From: Phycisphaerae bacterium
Lineage (GTDB): Bacteria > Planctomycetota > Phycisphaerae > Phycisphaerales > SM1A02
NCBI GenBank assembly: GCA_016873335.1
Contig: VGXN01000004.1
Span: 1-64,000, forward strand
DNA length: 64,000 bases
Reading direction: 5' to 3'
Part shown: positions 11,101 to 20,024 of the stretch, piece after piece
How positions within the stretch are numbered: position 1 is the first letter of the stretch
Layout of the letters: each line of letters begins with the position of its first letter
Made by a program: the position numbers and the translations under genes
Notes under the pieces: model-generated
The model's database searches: none
The model's input: the letters and a program-made list of their open reading frames with translations, nothing else
Told to the model about the DNA's origin: nothing

Positions 11101-11604
11101 CTCGATCGCCGTCAGCCCTGCTCGGCGGCACACGCGCCGTGGGCAAGTGGTCGGCACGGCAGCGGGATGGTCTTCGAGCACAAGCACGATGCCGCCTCCC
11201 TCGCTCAGCGGGAGACGCCCAATCTCCTCCATCTGCCCCACCAGTCCATCGAGTTCTTCATTGGGAACGAGCACCACGCTGGTTCGCCCGCGCGCTGCCT
11301 CTTGCGCCGCGAGTTCGAGTGCGCGCAGACCACTCCCCACGCTTGTCCACTGAAGCGCATTGCGCTCAAGCACCTCCGAGGCGCCCGCATCCTCCGCCGC
11401 AGCAATGACCGCTTCAAAGGGCGGACGCCGCACGACGATGAGACGATGCACATCGAGTTCCGCTTCCAGAAGCCCCTTCAGCAGCGCTTGCGCAGCGGAG
11501 AACAGCGCATCGCCATCGACGCGATCGAGCGGAGACCGGGAACCGCGCGTGCGGTCCTGCGCAGTCGCCTCACTCGAAGCTCGCGCGTCTTCCACCGCAT
11601 CCAT
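8116..11604 (-). CDS. indolepyruvate ferredoxin oxidoreductase-like large protein, apparently cofactor-motif-degenerate
   Basis: 1162 aa; domain order resembles fused IOR: pyrimidine-binding-like N-half, gamma-domain-like region (RVHLGGFRGDAPGVIGNLLAEAGRHMGFAVSW...YGEADLVIGIDPLETIRAL...FLTDRPVDVIALGIAFQRGWIPLSVEAFEHGI), and C-terminal region like the extra domain of long IORs (LRYAEIITDLCRADPTLELPRLAILPLAEAFLIRDLWYIGTL). Confidence 0.65.
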   Translation of the reverse strand: MDAVEDARASSEATAQDRTRGSRSPLDRVDGDALFSAAQALLKGLLEAELDVHRLIVVRRPPFEAVIAAAEDAGASEVLERNALQWTSVGSGLRALELAAQEAARGRTSVVLVPNEELDGLVGQMEEIGRLPLSEGGGIVLVLEDHPAAVPTTCPRRVCRRAGLTAIEAVDVDGLRSGCDVALRLTRATRRPAVLVAHISVLRSAATLHILPNRHVARVDHDAWLRRRRLARTGESADPLRIIRVLELNSVEHLPSPGEREQYGFIAIGPALVSVRHMLDELGMTGRVPVLGIGAPEPLDESAVGRILERCHHVVVFEARPGSMAPRIVAAAESLRASGGNAARVWWSRLPPAAGDVEPLAVNDALVTSLLTRRVIRLLHEMRPGLQLEDKLARIPASIATLEVRRRGEDIGVESAERLLRSAIHDADVLLEERMQEGEESFALVSGRQGVRAGATACVVESWHMQRFLREGVLALRHASVERLRRVLVVLDFGATERVDVERLARAAVGAEGEPRLRVVALDVNDSETLRDALVTAAGIDALTLVIARDGPPPRRDVAALERTAREVDRDGFLRFQRFILPADHACELRDPGLAAQIARGLLRGSDPLRPEPLVDRSLVPGARGVFFRLESLLEQVEIIRTRPPPGLEALRAGDRLSVPQPIHGDQGVWRVHLGGFRGDAPGVIGNLLAEAGRHMGFAVSWTHRSTPLGPGRSAWSQLVFTRLEAPVSEASDASPRTRGQRFTTQIPYGEADLVIGIDPLETIRALATDQRLRVADPLRTAVVANSGTLDDQISDECRRAAARLASAVEATCNPSRTALLDLAEMARATFLTDRPVDVIALGIAFQRGWIPLSVEAFEHGIAQVEASGIAAVREGIQLGRRIAAGLQTTGTVPRASTTLAPVVDDADGSGQRALLRLVRVATAARQIGSRRQRTQARRMRRRVGASLQQLSGLLSTRHGHEALQDFAVAMRRCEMWGGLDYALRYAEIITDLCRADPTLELPRLAILPLAEAFLIRDLWYIGTLTTSVDESHRIRETLGVRLARGDEIRRRYLHRFEARIREHRWVVEFRSSDWPDRILRVTRRFVPLQVRGTVQSRALRETMSELLTRASREPDRSAFWIAWARRMHDGALAGHVRAMTDVDVRQLAVESGAVVAPVSAG

Positions 11605-11634
11605 GGGGAACGATGGTAATCCTCCCTGCAGCGA

Positions 11635-12510
11635 TCAGGCGCCCCGCATCAGGCGATCGATCACCCACGCGATCGCATCCGCATCGTTGCTGGGCGCGTG
11701 CTCGGTCGCGTGCCATGCCACATCGGGCATGGCATTCGCCACGGCAAAGGAAAGTCGGGAGTTTCGCAGCATGCCGATGTCGTTGAGCCCATCACCAACG
11801 GTGACGACCGATCCCTCGTCGATGCCGAGCGTCGAGCAGAGCCGCTGCACCATCGTCCACTTGTCGACTGCGGCATCGAAGATCTCCAGCAGATGCGTGT
11901 CCCCGCCAGGCTTCCCCGCCGACACAAGGGCAGGCCAGTGCTTGATGGACAACTGTTCAGGCACCTCGCGGAGCAGCGCAGCCGTGACGCCGCCGAGTTC
12001 CGCCTTGTGTGCCACCGTGCCCACACGCAGCACATGCTGCAGGTGGGTGTGACGTTCCCGCGGGTCGCTTGGCAGCACTGGGATCGACCGTGTTGTGACA
12101 GGATGAATCTTGAACCACCAGCGGCTTGCCGCGTCCAACTCGCGGTCCCCCACCAGCAGATAGTCGTAGCCGCTCAACGATGCATCCTTGAGCAGGTGCG
12201 CGAGATGCCCGTGCACCAGCAGACTCTCCGTGCAGTGCTGCACCAACTCGGTCGAAATCGTGATGCGATCCTCACAGCGCCCAGAAGCGATGTCATGCAG
12301 TGCCGCACCGCCCGCCGTGATGATTCGCCCCTCACCCAGCAGGGCTTGTGCGATCGATCGGCACTCAAGCCACGATCGACCTGTTGCAAAGACCACTTCC
12401 ACTCCCGCATCACGCGCACGGACGATCGCTTGACGGTTGCGCTGCGAGACCCGCCCCTCACTGTCGAGCAGCGTGCCATCGAGATCACTCACCAACATTC
12501 GTGCAGGCAT
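11635..12510 (-). CDS. HAD-superfamily hydrolase (Cof-type phosphatase)
   Basis: MLVSDLDGTLLDSEGRVS, VFATGRS, VGDGLNDIGMLRNS. Confidence 0.9.
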   Translation of the reverse strand: MPARMLVSDLDGTLLDSEGRVSQRNRQAIVRARDAGVEVVFATGRSWLECRSIAQALLGEGRIITAGGAALHDIASGRCEDRITISTELVQHCTESLLVHGHLAHLLKDASLSGYDYLLVGDRELDAASRWWFKIHPVTTRSIPVLPSDPRERHTHLQHVLRVGTVAHKAELGGVTAALLREVPEQLSIKHWPALVSAGKPGGDTHLLEIFDAAVDKWTMVQRLCSTLGIDEGSVVTVGDGLNDIGMLRNSRLSFAVANAMPDVAWHATEHAPSNDADAIAWVIDRLMRGA

Positions 12511-12543
12511 GGAAACCCCCAAAATGCTACACTTTGCCCCCTT

Positions 12544-13410
12544 ATGGATCGAAAGCGGCTCGCCAATGTGCAACAGTCCGACCTCACGGAGAGTCGGATC
12601 AATGACGACTTCCTGTTCTGGCTGAAGAACAGTGGTCCGAACTGGCTGCTGGCGGTGCTCGTTGTGCTCTGCCTTGCCATGGGTTGGAACTGGTGGAAGA
12701 ACAAGCAGGGTCAGGCGCGAGACGCGGCTTGGAGCGAACTCTCCGATGCCGATATTCCCGCCACCCTCCGTGATGTCGCGGCGAAGCATGCCGATGTGGA
12801 TGGTGTCGCGTCCTTTGCGCTGCTGACCGCTGCAGACCGCTATCTGCAGAGTGTCATCAGCGGACAGCGGTTCGACCGTGAGGCAAGCGCGGCGGATGCC
12901 GCCGTCACGCCCGAACTGCGCAGAGAGTGGCTGCTGGAAGCGCGAACGCTGTACGGCGAAGTGCTCGCACGCGCCGAGTCGTCGAGCGATCCGAATGCGG
13001 TCGCCTTCGAGGTCGCAGCGCTGTTCGGACTTGCGGCGGTTGCGGAGTCGCGGGGCGAAGTCGATGCCGCGAAGTCCGCGCTTGAGCGCGTCCATGCAAA
13101 GACCGCCGAGAGCCTCCCGTGGATTTCCAAGCAGGCGAAGGCACGCATCGAGACGATCGCGTTGGTGTCGTCGCCGTACCAGATCCCCGATGCGCCGATG
13201 CCGCAGGCCGTGCTGCCCGATGGCACGCGCTTCAACCTGCCGACGGGCGTGTCGGTCACGGATCAGGACGCGGTGCGCGCGCTGATCGGCGGTCTTCAGG
13301 GTGCAGCGGCGATTCCGGCGCCCGATCAGCCGATCATGCCGGCAACGCCTACGGATCCTGCGGCACCCAGTGCACCCGCGTCGCCGAGCGGCGATGCCCC
13401 AAAGCCCTGA
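12544..13410 (+). CDS. membrane-anchored TPR-like protein (YfgM-like architecture), hypothetical
   Basis: Start at ATG 12544; N-terminal TM (WLLAVLVVLCLAMGWNWW) followed by helical periplasmic region and P/A-rich tail. Confidence 0.7.
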   Translation: MDRKRLANVQQSDLTESRINDDFLFWLKNSGPNWLLAVLVVLCLAMGWNWWKNKQGQARDAAWSELSDADIPATLRDVAAKHADVDGVASFALLTAADRYLQSVISGQRFDREASAADAAVTPELRREWLLEARTLYGEVLARAESSSDPNAVAFEVAALFGLAAVAESRGEVDAAKSALERVHAKTAESLPWISKQAKARIETIALVSSPYQIPDAPMPQAVLPDGTRFNLPTGVSVTDQDAVRALIGGLQGAAAIPAPDQPIMPATPTDPAAPSAPASPSGDAPKP

Positions 13411-13416
13411 GATGCC

Positions 13417-14601
13417 GTGAACGCTCCTGAGGAAGCGCCGAAGGGGGACGCAGAGGAGCGCGCAGACAATGCCGATGAGATCCGACTCATCACCGCTGCG
13501 GGGACAGTTGACCGCGATGCCTTGCTCGCGGTGTACGAACGCTCCGCCGCGAGCGATGATGACCAGCCCGTCCGCCTCACGTTCTGCATCAATCACCATC
13601 TCTCGAAGCGCCTCGACCGCTACCTCGTTGACCGCGTGCCGTTCCTGAGTCGAACGGCATTGCAACGGCTCATCGATGAAGAGGCGGTGACGGTCAACGG
13701 GCGCATTCCAAAGTCGAGCACGCGGCTTCAGCACGGCGACATTGTTGTGGCGGCGCTCCCGCCACCACCAAGCAACGAGATCGCACCCGAGGAGATCCCG
13801 CTTGACATCCTCTTCGAGGATGACGAACTGATCGTCATCAACAAGCAGCCAGGCCTGATCGTGCATCCCGCACGCAGTCACAAGTCTGGAACGCTCATCA
13901 ACGGTCTCGCATGGCACTTCCTGCACCGCTCCAGCGGCAAGCTTTCGGAAGTCGGTCGTGAACAGGCGCGCCCCGGCGTGGTGCACCGACTCGACAAGCA
14001 CACGAGCGGCGTCATGGTCGCCGCCAAAACCGAGACTGCACATTGGCGGCTCGGCAAGCAGTTTGAGAAACGCACGACCCAGAAGCGGTACATCGCGCTC
14101 GTCGAGGGTCACCCTGATCCGCTCGCCGATCTCGTCGACCTTCCGCTGGGCAAGCATCCGTCGATTCGCGAGCGGTATGCGGTGCGATTCGACGACAGCG
14201 GCAAGCCCTCACAGACCTACTACCGAACGCTCGAACTTTTCGAGGGCTTCGCGCTCGTCGAGTTGGAACTGCGCACGGGGCGCACGCATCAGATTCGCGT
14301 TCACATGTCTCACCTTGGGCATCCGCTTGCAGGCGATGACATGTACGGTGGGAAGCACCTGCGCGAGTCTGATGTCGGAGGTGACACCGACGCGCCACTG
14401 CTGATGCGGCAAGGGCTCCATGCCGCGATGCTCGGCTTCCGTCATCCGATCACCAACGAGCCGATGCTGTTTGAGGCACCTCTGCGCAGCGATCTCAAAC
14501 GGACCGTGGATCTGCTTCGGACCAACCGATTCATCCGATCCGTGGGTGCGGGGGGCAACAAGGTTTCTGTCCCGCGCGAGGGCGACGCCAAGACTTCCTG
14601 A
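13417..14601 (+). CDS. rluD: RluA/RluD family 23S rRNA pseudouridine synthase
   Basis: S4 domain (RLDRYLVDRVPFLSRTALQRLI..VTVNGR), catalytic GVVHRLDKHTSGVMV, LELRTGRTHQIRVHMSHLGHPLAGD. Confidence 0.92.
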   Translation: MNAPEEAPKGDAEERADNADEIRLITAAGTVDRDALLAVYERSAASDDDQPVRLTFCINHHLSKRLDRYLVDRVPFLSRTALQRLIDEEAVTVNGRIPKSSTRLQHGDIVVAALPPPPSNEIAPEEIPLDILFEDDELIVINKQPGLIVHPARSHKSGTLINGLAWHFLHRSSGKLSEVGREQARPGVVHRLDKHTSGVMVAAKTETAHWRLGKQFEKRTTQKRYIALVEGHPDPLADLVDLPLGKHPSIRERYAVRFDDSGKPSQTYYRTLELFEGFALVELELRTGRTHQIRVHMSHLGHPLAGDDMYGGKHLRESDVGGDTDAPLLMRQGLHAAMLGFRHPITNEPMLFEAPLRSDLKRTVDLLRTNRFIRSVGAGGNKVSVPREGDAKTS

Positions 14602-14625
14602 AGCGGCGGCTGCACGCTCGTGCGA

Positions 14626-15618
14626 TCAGAGCCGCTCTTCGCCGCTTGCGCGTCGCATCAGTTCCTGCAGCGCATGCTGCGGCGTGGCACCACCAAAGAG
14701 AACCGCGTACACCGCGGACGCGATCGGCACTTCGACGCCAAGACGCCGAGCCAGTTCCACGACTGCGCGGCAGGTATCGACCCCCTCCACCACCGCGTGC
14801 ATGGACCGAAGCGCGGATGCGAAGTCCTCGCCGCGGCCGAGGCGTTCGCCGAGCGTTCGATTGCGTCCATCTGCGCTGAAGCAGGTCGTGGCAAGATCGC
14901 CGACTCCTGCGACGCCAAAGAATGTCTCGCGACTGCCGCCGAGCGCCATGCCAAGCCGCGCCATCTCCGCCGTCCCGCGCGCGAGGAGCGTTGCCTTCGC
15001 ATTGATGCCCAGTTGCATTCCATCGACCATGCCCGCCGCGAGGGCGATCACATTCTTGAGCGCACCAGCCGCCTCCACGCCGATCTGATCTGCGGAGAGG
15101 TAGATGCGCCAAGCGGGCGTTGCGAGTGCCTGCTGCACCTGACGCGCTGCAGAGGCTTCGCCTGCCACCACCATCGCCGTCGGCAGACCCACCGCAACCT
15201 CGCTCGCCACGGAAGGTCCGGAAAGCGTGACGACTTCGCCGCCGACGGCAAGTTCCCGCAGTACTTCACTCGGGCGCTTCAGTGTCTCCACCTCGAACCC
15301 CTTCGCAAGACTCACGATCGTGACATCCTTTGGGCATGCCGACCGCAGAACCTTCCACACGCTCCGCGCGTACTGCGATGGGATTGCCGTCATGACCATG
15401 CGAGCGCCGTGCATGGCAGCCTTCCCATCGGTCGTTATGACAACCGAATCAGGAATCACCAAACCCTCCACGCGCGTGCTGCGACGATTTTGCAGCAGCC
15501 CCTGCACCTCTTCATCGTTTCGCCCCCAAAGACGCACCGCATGACCCGCTCGAGCGCAATGACTCGCGACAACACTGCCGAACTGACCGCAGCCTATGAC
15601 GGCAATCTCATCGGACAT
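14626..15618 (-). CDS. gpsA: glycerol-3-phosphate dehydrogenase [NAD(P)+]
   Basis: IAVIGCGQFGSVVASHCARAGHAVRLWGR; VSLAKGFE; LSGPSVASEVA; ALKNVIALAAGMVDGM; GVAGVGDLATTC. Confidence 0.95.
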   Translation of the reverse strand: MSDEIAVIGCGQFGSVVASHCARAGHAVRLWGRNDEEVQGLLQNRRSTRVEGLVIPDSVVITTDGKAAMHGARMVMTAIPSQYARSVWKVLRSACPKDVTIVSLAKGFEVETLKRPSEVLRELAVGGEVVTLSGPSVASEVAVGLPTAMVVAGEASAARQVQQALATPAWRIYLSADQIGVEAAGALKNVIALAAGMVDGMQLGINAKATLLARGTAEMARLGMALGGSRETFFGVAGVGDLATTCFSADGRNRTLGERLGRGEDFASALRSMHAVVEGVDTCRAVVELARRLGVEVPIASAVYAVLFGGATPQHALQELMRRASGEERL

Positions 15619-15722
15619 GGAAGCACCCTACCACGCCGCCGAGAAGCGATGGGTGCTAACCTTTCCTCGCACGCCATGCAGCGAACGATGCACTCTGCCA
15701 TGCACGCCAAAGGAGCAACTCT

Positions 15723-17753
15723 GTGAGCACACTGGATGCGCGAGCGCAGGTGACTGAACGCACACCCGAAGACGATGCCTCGCAGGGCGGCGCGCGCCTC
15801 GAGCGGCGGCTCTTTGTTGCCCTCTGTGGCGGCATCCTGCTGCTGGTTGCCGCCGTTGGACAGTCGTTCCTCGGCATCGAACCCGCCGTCGCGCAGATCC
15901 CCGCTGTCCTCGGCGCGATCATCCTGACCATCCCGATGGCATTGGGCGCGATCGCCGAGTTGCGCGCCGGACGCCCCTCGAGCGACTCCCTCGCGACGCT
16001 CGCAGTGCTCGCCGCGATGGCGAACCAGCTCTATCTCGCCGCAGGGTTCCTGGCGTTCTTCTTGTGGCTTTCGGAGCTGATCCTGTCGCGCACCGCATGG
16101 GGCGCGCAGCGCGCGATCCGTGAACTGCTCGAACTCACGCCTGATGTTGCGCGCATCGTCGAAAGCGATGGCACCGAGCGCGAAGTGCGCCGACGTGCGC
16201 TGTCGGTCGGTCAACTGGTGCGCGTGCGGCCTGGCGAAAACCTGCCTGCGGACGGGCGCATCACGCGCGGCACCACGAGCATCAATCAGGCATCGCTGAC
16301 AGGCGAAGCGGTCCCCATTGAAGCGCAGGCGGGCAGCGAGGTGTATGCAGGCACCACGAATCTCACTGGGCAGATCGACATCGAGGTGACCGCCGTCGCC
16401 GGCGAGACGACCATCGGAAAGGTTGAATCGCTCATCCGCGAGGCGGAAAACTCCCGCAGCGATCGACAGGAGATGATTGAACGGCTTGCGGCGTACTACG
16501 TGCCCGTGGTGCTGATGGTGGCCGGGCTCGTCTGGTTCTTCACGACCAAGAGCGCATCGGCGGATGTGCGCAGCCAAGCGGCGGTGCGTGCGATCACCGT
16601 TCTGGTGGTGACCTGCCCCGGTGCACTGCTCATCTCGCATCCGACCGCGATGGTGGCCGCCTTTGCCGCAGCGGCGCGGCTCGGGATCATGATCAAGCAG
16701 ACTCGAACGCTCGAGGAAGCTGCGCGCATCGACACCGTGGTGATGGACAAGACGGGCACGCTGACAACGGGGCGTTTCTCCGTCAGTCGGCTCGCGCCTG
16801 CGGAGGGCGCGGAGGGCGCCGCTCTGCTGCAAGCGGCTGCGGACTGCGAACAATCCAGCAATCATCCGCTTGCGCGCAGCATCCTTGAGACGGCACAGCG
16901 CGCGCGCATCGTCCCTTCGGCCATCGAGACATACGAGGAAATCCATGGTCGTGGCGTGCTCGCCCGAACAAAGGCGGGCACTGTGCTGCACGCGGGGCGT
17001 TCACAGTGGATTGCCGAACTGAATCCAGGCGCGGCGGCGCAGATCAAGCAGGTCGAAGAGCGAACCGAAGGAATGTCGAGCGTGCACGTCATGCAGGACG
17101 GGCGTTACCTCGGTGCTGTTGGGCTTGAAGACAAGCTTCGACAGCACGCTGCCGAGGCGGTCAGCCGACTGCGTCAGCTCGGCGTCCGACGCGTCTGCAT
17201 CTTCACGGGCGACCGACTCGGCGTCGCACAGCGAGTGGGCGAGTCGGTTGGTGTCGACACGATCGAGGCGGAGTGCCTCCCCGAAGAAAAGCACGAGGAA
17301 CTGAAGTACCTGATTCGCCGTGGAAATCGCGTGCTTGTGGTGGGCGATGGCATCAACGACGGTCCGATCCTCGCCAGCGCGGATGTGGGTGTCGCGATGG
17401 GATTGTCGGGATCGGACATCGCCACGAACAGCGCGGGCGTTGCGCTGATGAACGAGGATCTGCGTCACATTCCATTCCTCGTGGAACTCGCTTCGAAGGC
17501 GAAGGGCATCATCGCGGCGAACATCGGCGTCAGCCTGCTGCTTGCGACCATTGGACTTGCGCTTGCTGCCACCGGGCAAATCGACATCTGGGTGACCCCG
17601 TTCTACCAAGCCGCCGCCTACATCTTCGTGATCGCCAACAGCCTTCGGCTCGTGCGGTTTGGCGAGGAGTATGCCGATACCGAGGAGATTCGGCGCGCAA
17701 CGCAAACGACACTTGCTCCGAAGCCGATTCGTGCGGCGCAGCGCGCCGGCTGA
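15723..17753 (+). CDS. P1B-type heavy-metal-like translocating ATPase with CPG motif
   Basis: TGEAVPIE, VMDKTGTLTTG, NHPLARS, VGDGINDGPILA; TM6 motif VTCPGALLISHPTAM; no N-terminal metal-binding domain. Confidence 0.9.
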   Translation: MSTLDARAQVTERTPEDDASQGGARLERRLFVALCGGILLLVAAVGQSFLGIEPAVAQIPAVLGAIILTIPMALGAIAELRAGRPSSDSLATLAVLAAMANQLYLAAGFLAFFLWLSELILSRTAWGAQRAIRELLELTPDVARIVESDGTEREVRRRALSVGQLVRVRPGENLPADGRITRGTTSINQASLTGEAVPIEAQAGSEVYAGTTNLTGQIDIEVTAVAGETTIGKVESLIREAENSRSDRQEMIERLAAYYVPVVLMVAGLVWFFTTKSASADVRSQAAVRAITVLVVTCPGALLISHPTAMVAAFAAAARLGIMIKQTRTLEEAARIDTVVMDKTGTLTTGRFSVSRLAPAEGAEGAALLQAAADCEQSSNHPLARSILETAQRARIVPSAIETYEEIHGRGVLARTKAGTVLHAGRSQWIAELNPGAAAQIKQVEERTEGMSSVHVMQDGRYLGAVGLEDKLRQHAAEAVSRLRQLGVRRVCIFTGDRLGVAQRVGESVGVDTIEAECLPEEKHEELKYLIRRGNRVLVVGDGINDGPILASADVGVAMGLSGSDIATNSAGVALMNEDLRHIPFLVELASKAKGIIAANIGVSLLLATIGLALAATGQIDIWVTPFYQAAAYIFVIANSLRLVRFGEEYADTEEIRRATQTTLAPKPIRAAQRAG

Positions 17754-18851
17754 TCAGGCGATCGTCACCGCGGGATCGAGATAGACATTCTGGATCGCGT
17801 TCAACAAGCGAACGCCCTCCGCCATCGGGCGCTGGAACGCCTTGCGACCCGAGATGAGTCCCGTGCCGCCTGCGCGCTTGTTGATCACAGCCGTTCGCAC
17901 AGCCTCGGCAAGGTCGTTGCCTCCGCTGCTTGCGCCACCTGAATTGATGAGCCCACTGCGCCCGCTGAAGCAGTTGAGCACCTGATAGCGAGTCAGATCG
18001 ATCGGGTGATCGCTGCACAACTCGGTGTACATGCGCTTGTCGAACTTCCCGTAGCTCGAACCGCCCATGTTGAGCGCCTCGTAGCCGCCGTTGCAGTCCG
18101 CCTGCTTCTGCTTGATGATGTCCGCCTGGATCGTGACGCCCAGGTGGTTCGCCTGCCCCGTCAGATCGGCGCTCGTGTGGAAGTCGCGACCATCCTTCAC
18201 GAAAGCCTTGTTCCGGAGATAACACCAGAGCACGGTCACCATCCCGAGTTGATGCGCTTCGTGGAACGCCTCCGCCACTTCGACGATCTCACGGTCGGCA
18301 TCCTCGGATCCGAAGTAGATCGTCGCACCCACGGCGGCTGCACCAAGGTTCCAAGCCTCGCGTACCGACCCGAAGAGGATCTGCTTATGCTGATTGGGAC
18401 AGGTGAGCAACTCGTTGTGGTTGATCTTCACAAGGAACGGGATCTTGTGCGCATAGGTACGCGCAACGCTGCCGAAGACACCGAACGTCGTCGCGACCGC
18501 ATTGCATCCGCCTTCGATCGCAAGTTTGATGATGTTGCCGCCGTCGAAGTAGAGCGGATTGCGGGCAAAGCTCGCGCCTGCCGAGTGCTCGATCCCCTGA
18601 TCCACGGGAAGGATGCTGCAGTAGCCGGTCCCGGCGAGTCGGCCATGCCCGAAGATCGCCTGCATGTTGCGGATGACCTGGGGATTGCGGTCGGTCTGCA
18701 GGAATGTGCGGTCGATGAAGTCGGGACCTGGCAAGTGCAGCAGATCACGGCTGACTTTGGCCTTGAAGGTCAACAGCGCCTGCGCTTCCGCACCCAAGAT
18801 CGACTCGGTGGTGGATGCTGCTGGAGATGGGCGGGCTGGTGCTTGCGTCAT
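17754..18851 (-). CDS. fbaB: class I fructose-bisphosphate aldolase (DhnA/FbaB type)
   Basis: [71 protein letters not shown]. Confidence 0.92.
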   Translation of the reverse strand: MTQAPARPSPAASTTESILGAEAQALLTFKAKVSRDLLHLPGPDFIDRTFLQTDRNPQVIRNMQAIFGHGRLAGTGYCSILPVDQGIEHSAGASFARNPLYFDGGNIIKLAIEGGCNAVATTFGVFGSVARTYAHKIPFLVKINHNELLTCPNQHKQILFGSVREAWNLGAAAVGATIYFGSEDADREIVEVAEAFHEAHQLGMVTVLWCYLRNKAFVKDGRDFHTSADLTGQANHLGVTIQADIIKQKQADCNGGYEALNMGGSSYGKFDKRMYTELCSDHPIDLTRYQVLNCFSGRSGLINSGGASSGGNDLAEAVRTAVINKRAGGTGLISGRKAFQRPMAEGVRLLNAIQNVYLDPAVTIA

Positions 18852-18918
18852 GGTGGACTCCTTGTGGATGGTGCGAAACCTCCGTGCAAAGATAGCCGAC
18901 AGCGATCACAATGCCGCC

Positions 18919-19893
18919 ATGCTCTATGCGGGGATCGATGAGGCCGGATATGGACCGCTGCTTGGTCCACTGTGTGTGGGCTGCTCTGCTTGGCAGATCG
19001 ATGGCAGCGACGACATCGCCGCTCCGCCCGATCTTTGGAAGCGCATGAAGACTTCCGTCTGCCGAAAGGCACGCGATCGGCAAGGACGCATCGCCATCAA
19101 CGACAGCAAACAGCTGAAGGGAACGGGTGCGGGCGGGCGGCATCCGCTTGCGGATATCGAGCGCGGCGTTCTCGCCGTGCTCTGTGCAATCCACGGTGCG
19201 CCATGCACGACAGATACGGACGTCTTTGATCGGCTCGGCAGCGCCGCGCCGCCCGACTCGGAGCCGTGGTACGCGGGGCGCGTTCCCCTGCCCTGCGCAT
19301 GTGATGCACCGCATCTGTCGCTCGGAGCAAGCATGCTCCGCCGCTCTCTTGAGAACGCGGGCATTCGATTGGATGGGCTGCACTGTGCGGCAGTCGACGC
19401 AGGCCCCATCAACGATGCCGCGCGCCGCGGCGCGGTGAAGTCGAGCCTTCCGTGGACATTGGTGATGCAACACGCCCACCGACTCCGCGCTGCACCGGGT
19501 GGCAGTCTGTTGCGAGTGGCAGTCGACCGCCAAGGCGGGCGAATGCGGCATGTCGCTGAACTGCTGCGTGAGTTTCCAAACGACCGCCTGACCATCGAGC
19601 GGGAGGATGAAACGGAAAGTCGCTATCGCCTTGTGGGGCCGCTCGGCGTCCTGGTGATCTCGTTCACTGTCGACGCGGAGGCGGTTCACCTGCCCGTTGC
19701 GCTCGCGTCGATGACGGCAAAGTACGTCCGTGAACTGTGGATGCAGCGGCTGAACCGGTTCTTCACATCGCGCGTGGAGGGGCTCGAGCCGACCGCCGGC
19801 TATGTCACCGATGGACGGCGTTTCATGGACAGAATCCGCCCTGCGCTCGACCGCGACGGCATCGACTGCACGCGTTTGGTGCGATCGATTTAG
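18919..19893 (+). CDS. RNase HII-superfamily-like protein (DEAGYG variant)
   Basis: [22 protein letters not shown]-terminal [17 protein letters not shown] resembles ASIIAKVTRDRLM of RNase HII; 324 aa, longer than canonical RnhB. Confidence 0.7.
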   Translation: MLYAGIDEAGYGPLLGPLCVGCSAWQIDGSDDIAAPPDLWKRMKTSVCRKARDRQGRIAINDSKQLKGTGAGGRHPLADIERGVLAVLCAIHGAPCTTDTDVFDRLGSAAPPDSEPWYAGRVPLPCACDAPHLSLGASMLRRSLENAGIRLDGLHCAAVDAGPINDAARRGAVKSSLPWTLVMQHAHRLRAAPGGSLLRVAVDRQGGRMRHVAELLREFPNDRLTIEREDETESRYRLVGPLGVLVISFTVDAEAVHLPVALASMTAKYVRELWMQRLNRFFTSRVEGLEPTAGYVTDGRRFMDRIRPALDRDGIDCTRLVRSI

Positions 19894-19950
19894 GGGCGCT
19901 TTGCCCAACTTTCGCCCGTCAAAACTGCCCTGTGACGGCAGCCATCCTGT

Positions 19951-19978
19951 TTGAAACTTCGTGGGACCCTGCTAGACT
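19951..19978 (+). promoter_or_regulatory. sigma70-like promoter of fusA
   Basis: TTGAAA-N16-TAGACT, 46 nt before fusA ATG. Confidence 0.5.
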
Positions 19979-20024
19979 GCGGGGCTTTCCACCACGGCAC
20001 GCTCTCTCCATCGAAGGAACCCCA

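Noticed and set aside
11635-14157. 840-aa minus-strand ORF spanning HAD hydrolase and antisense to the TPR and RluD genes
   Set aside because: Only the 3' 292 codons (from 12510) read as a HAD protein; the rest is antisense to two convincing plus-strand genes and is a high-GC open-frame artefact.
18893-18918. Leaderless-type box for the RNase HII-like gene
   Set aside because: Nearest candidates (TAGCCG, CACAAT) do not fit TANNNT, so it was not counted among the leaderless examples.
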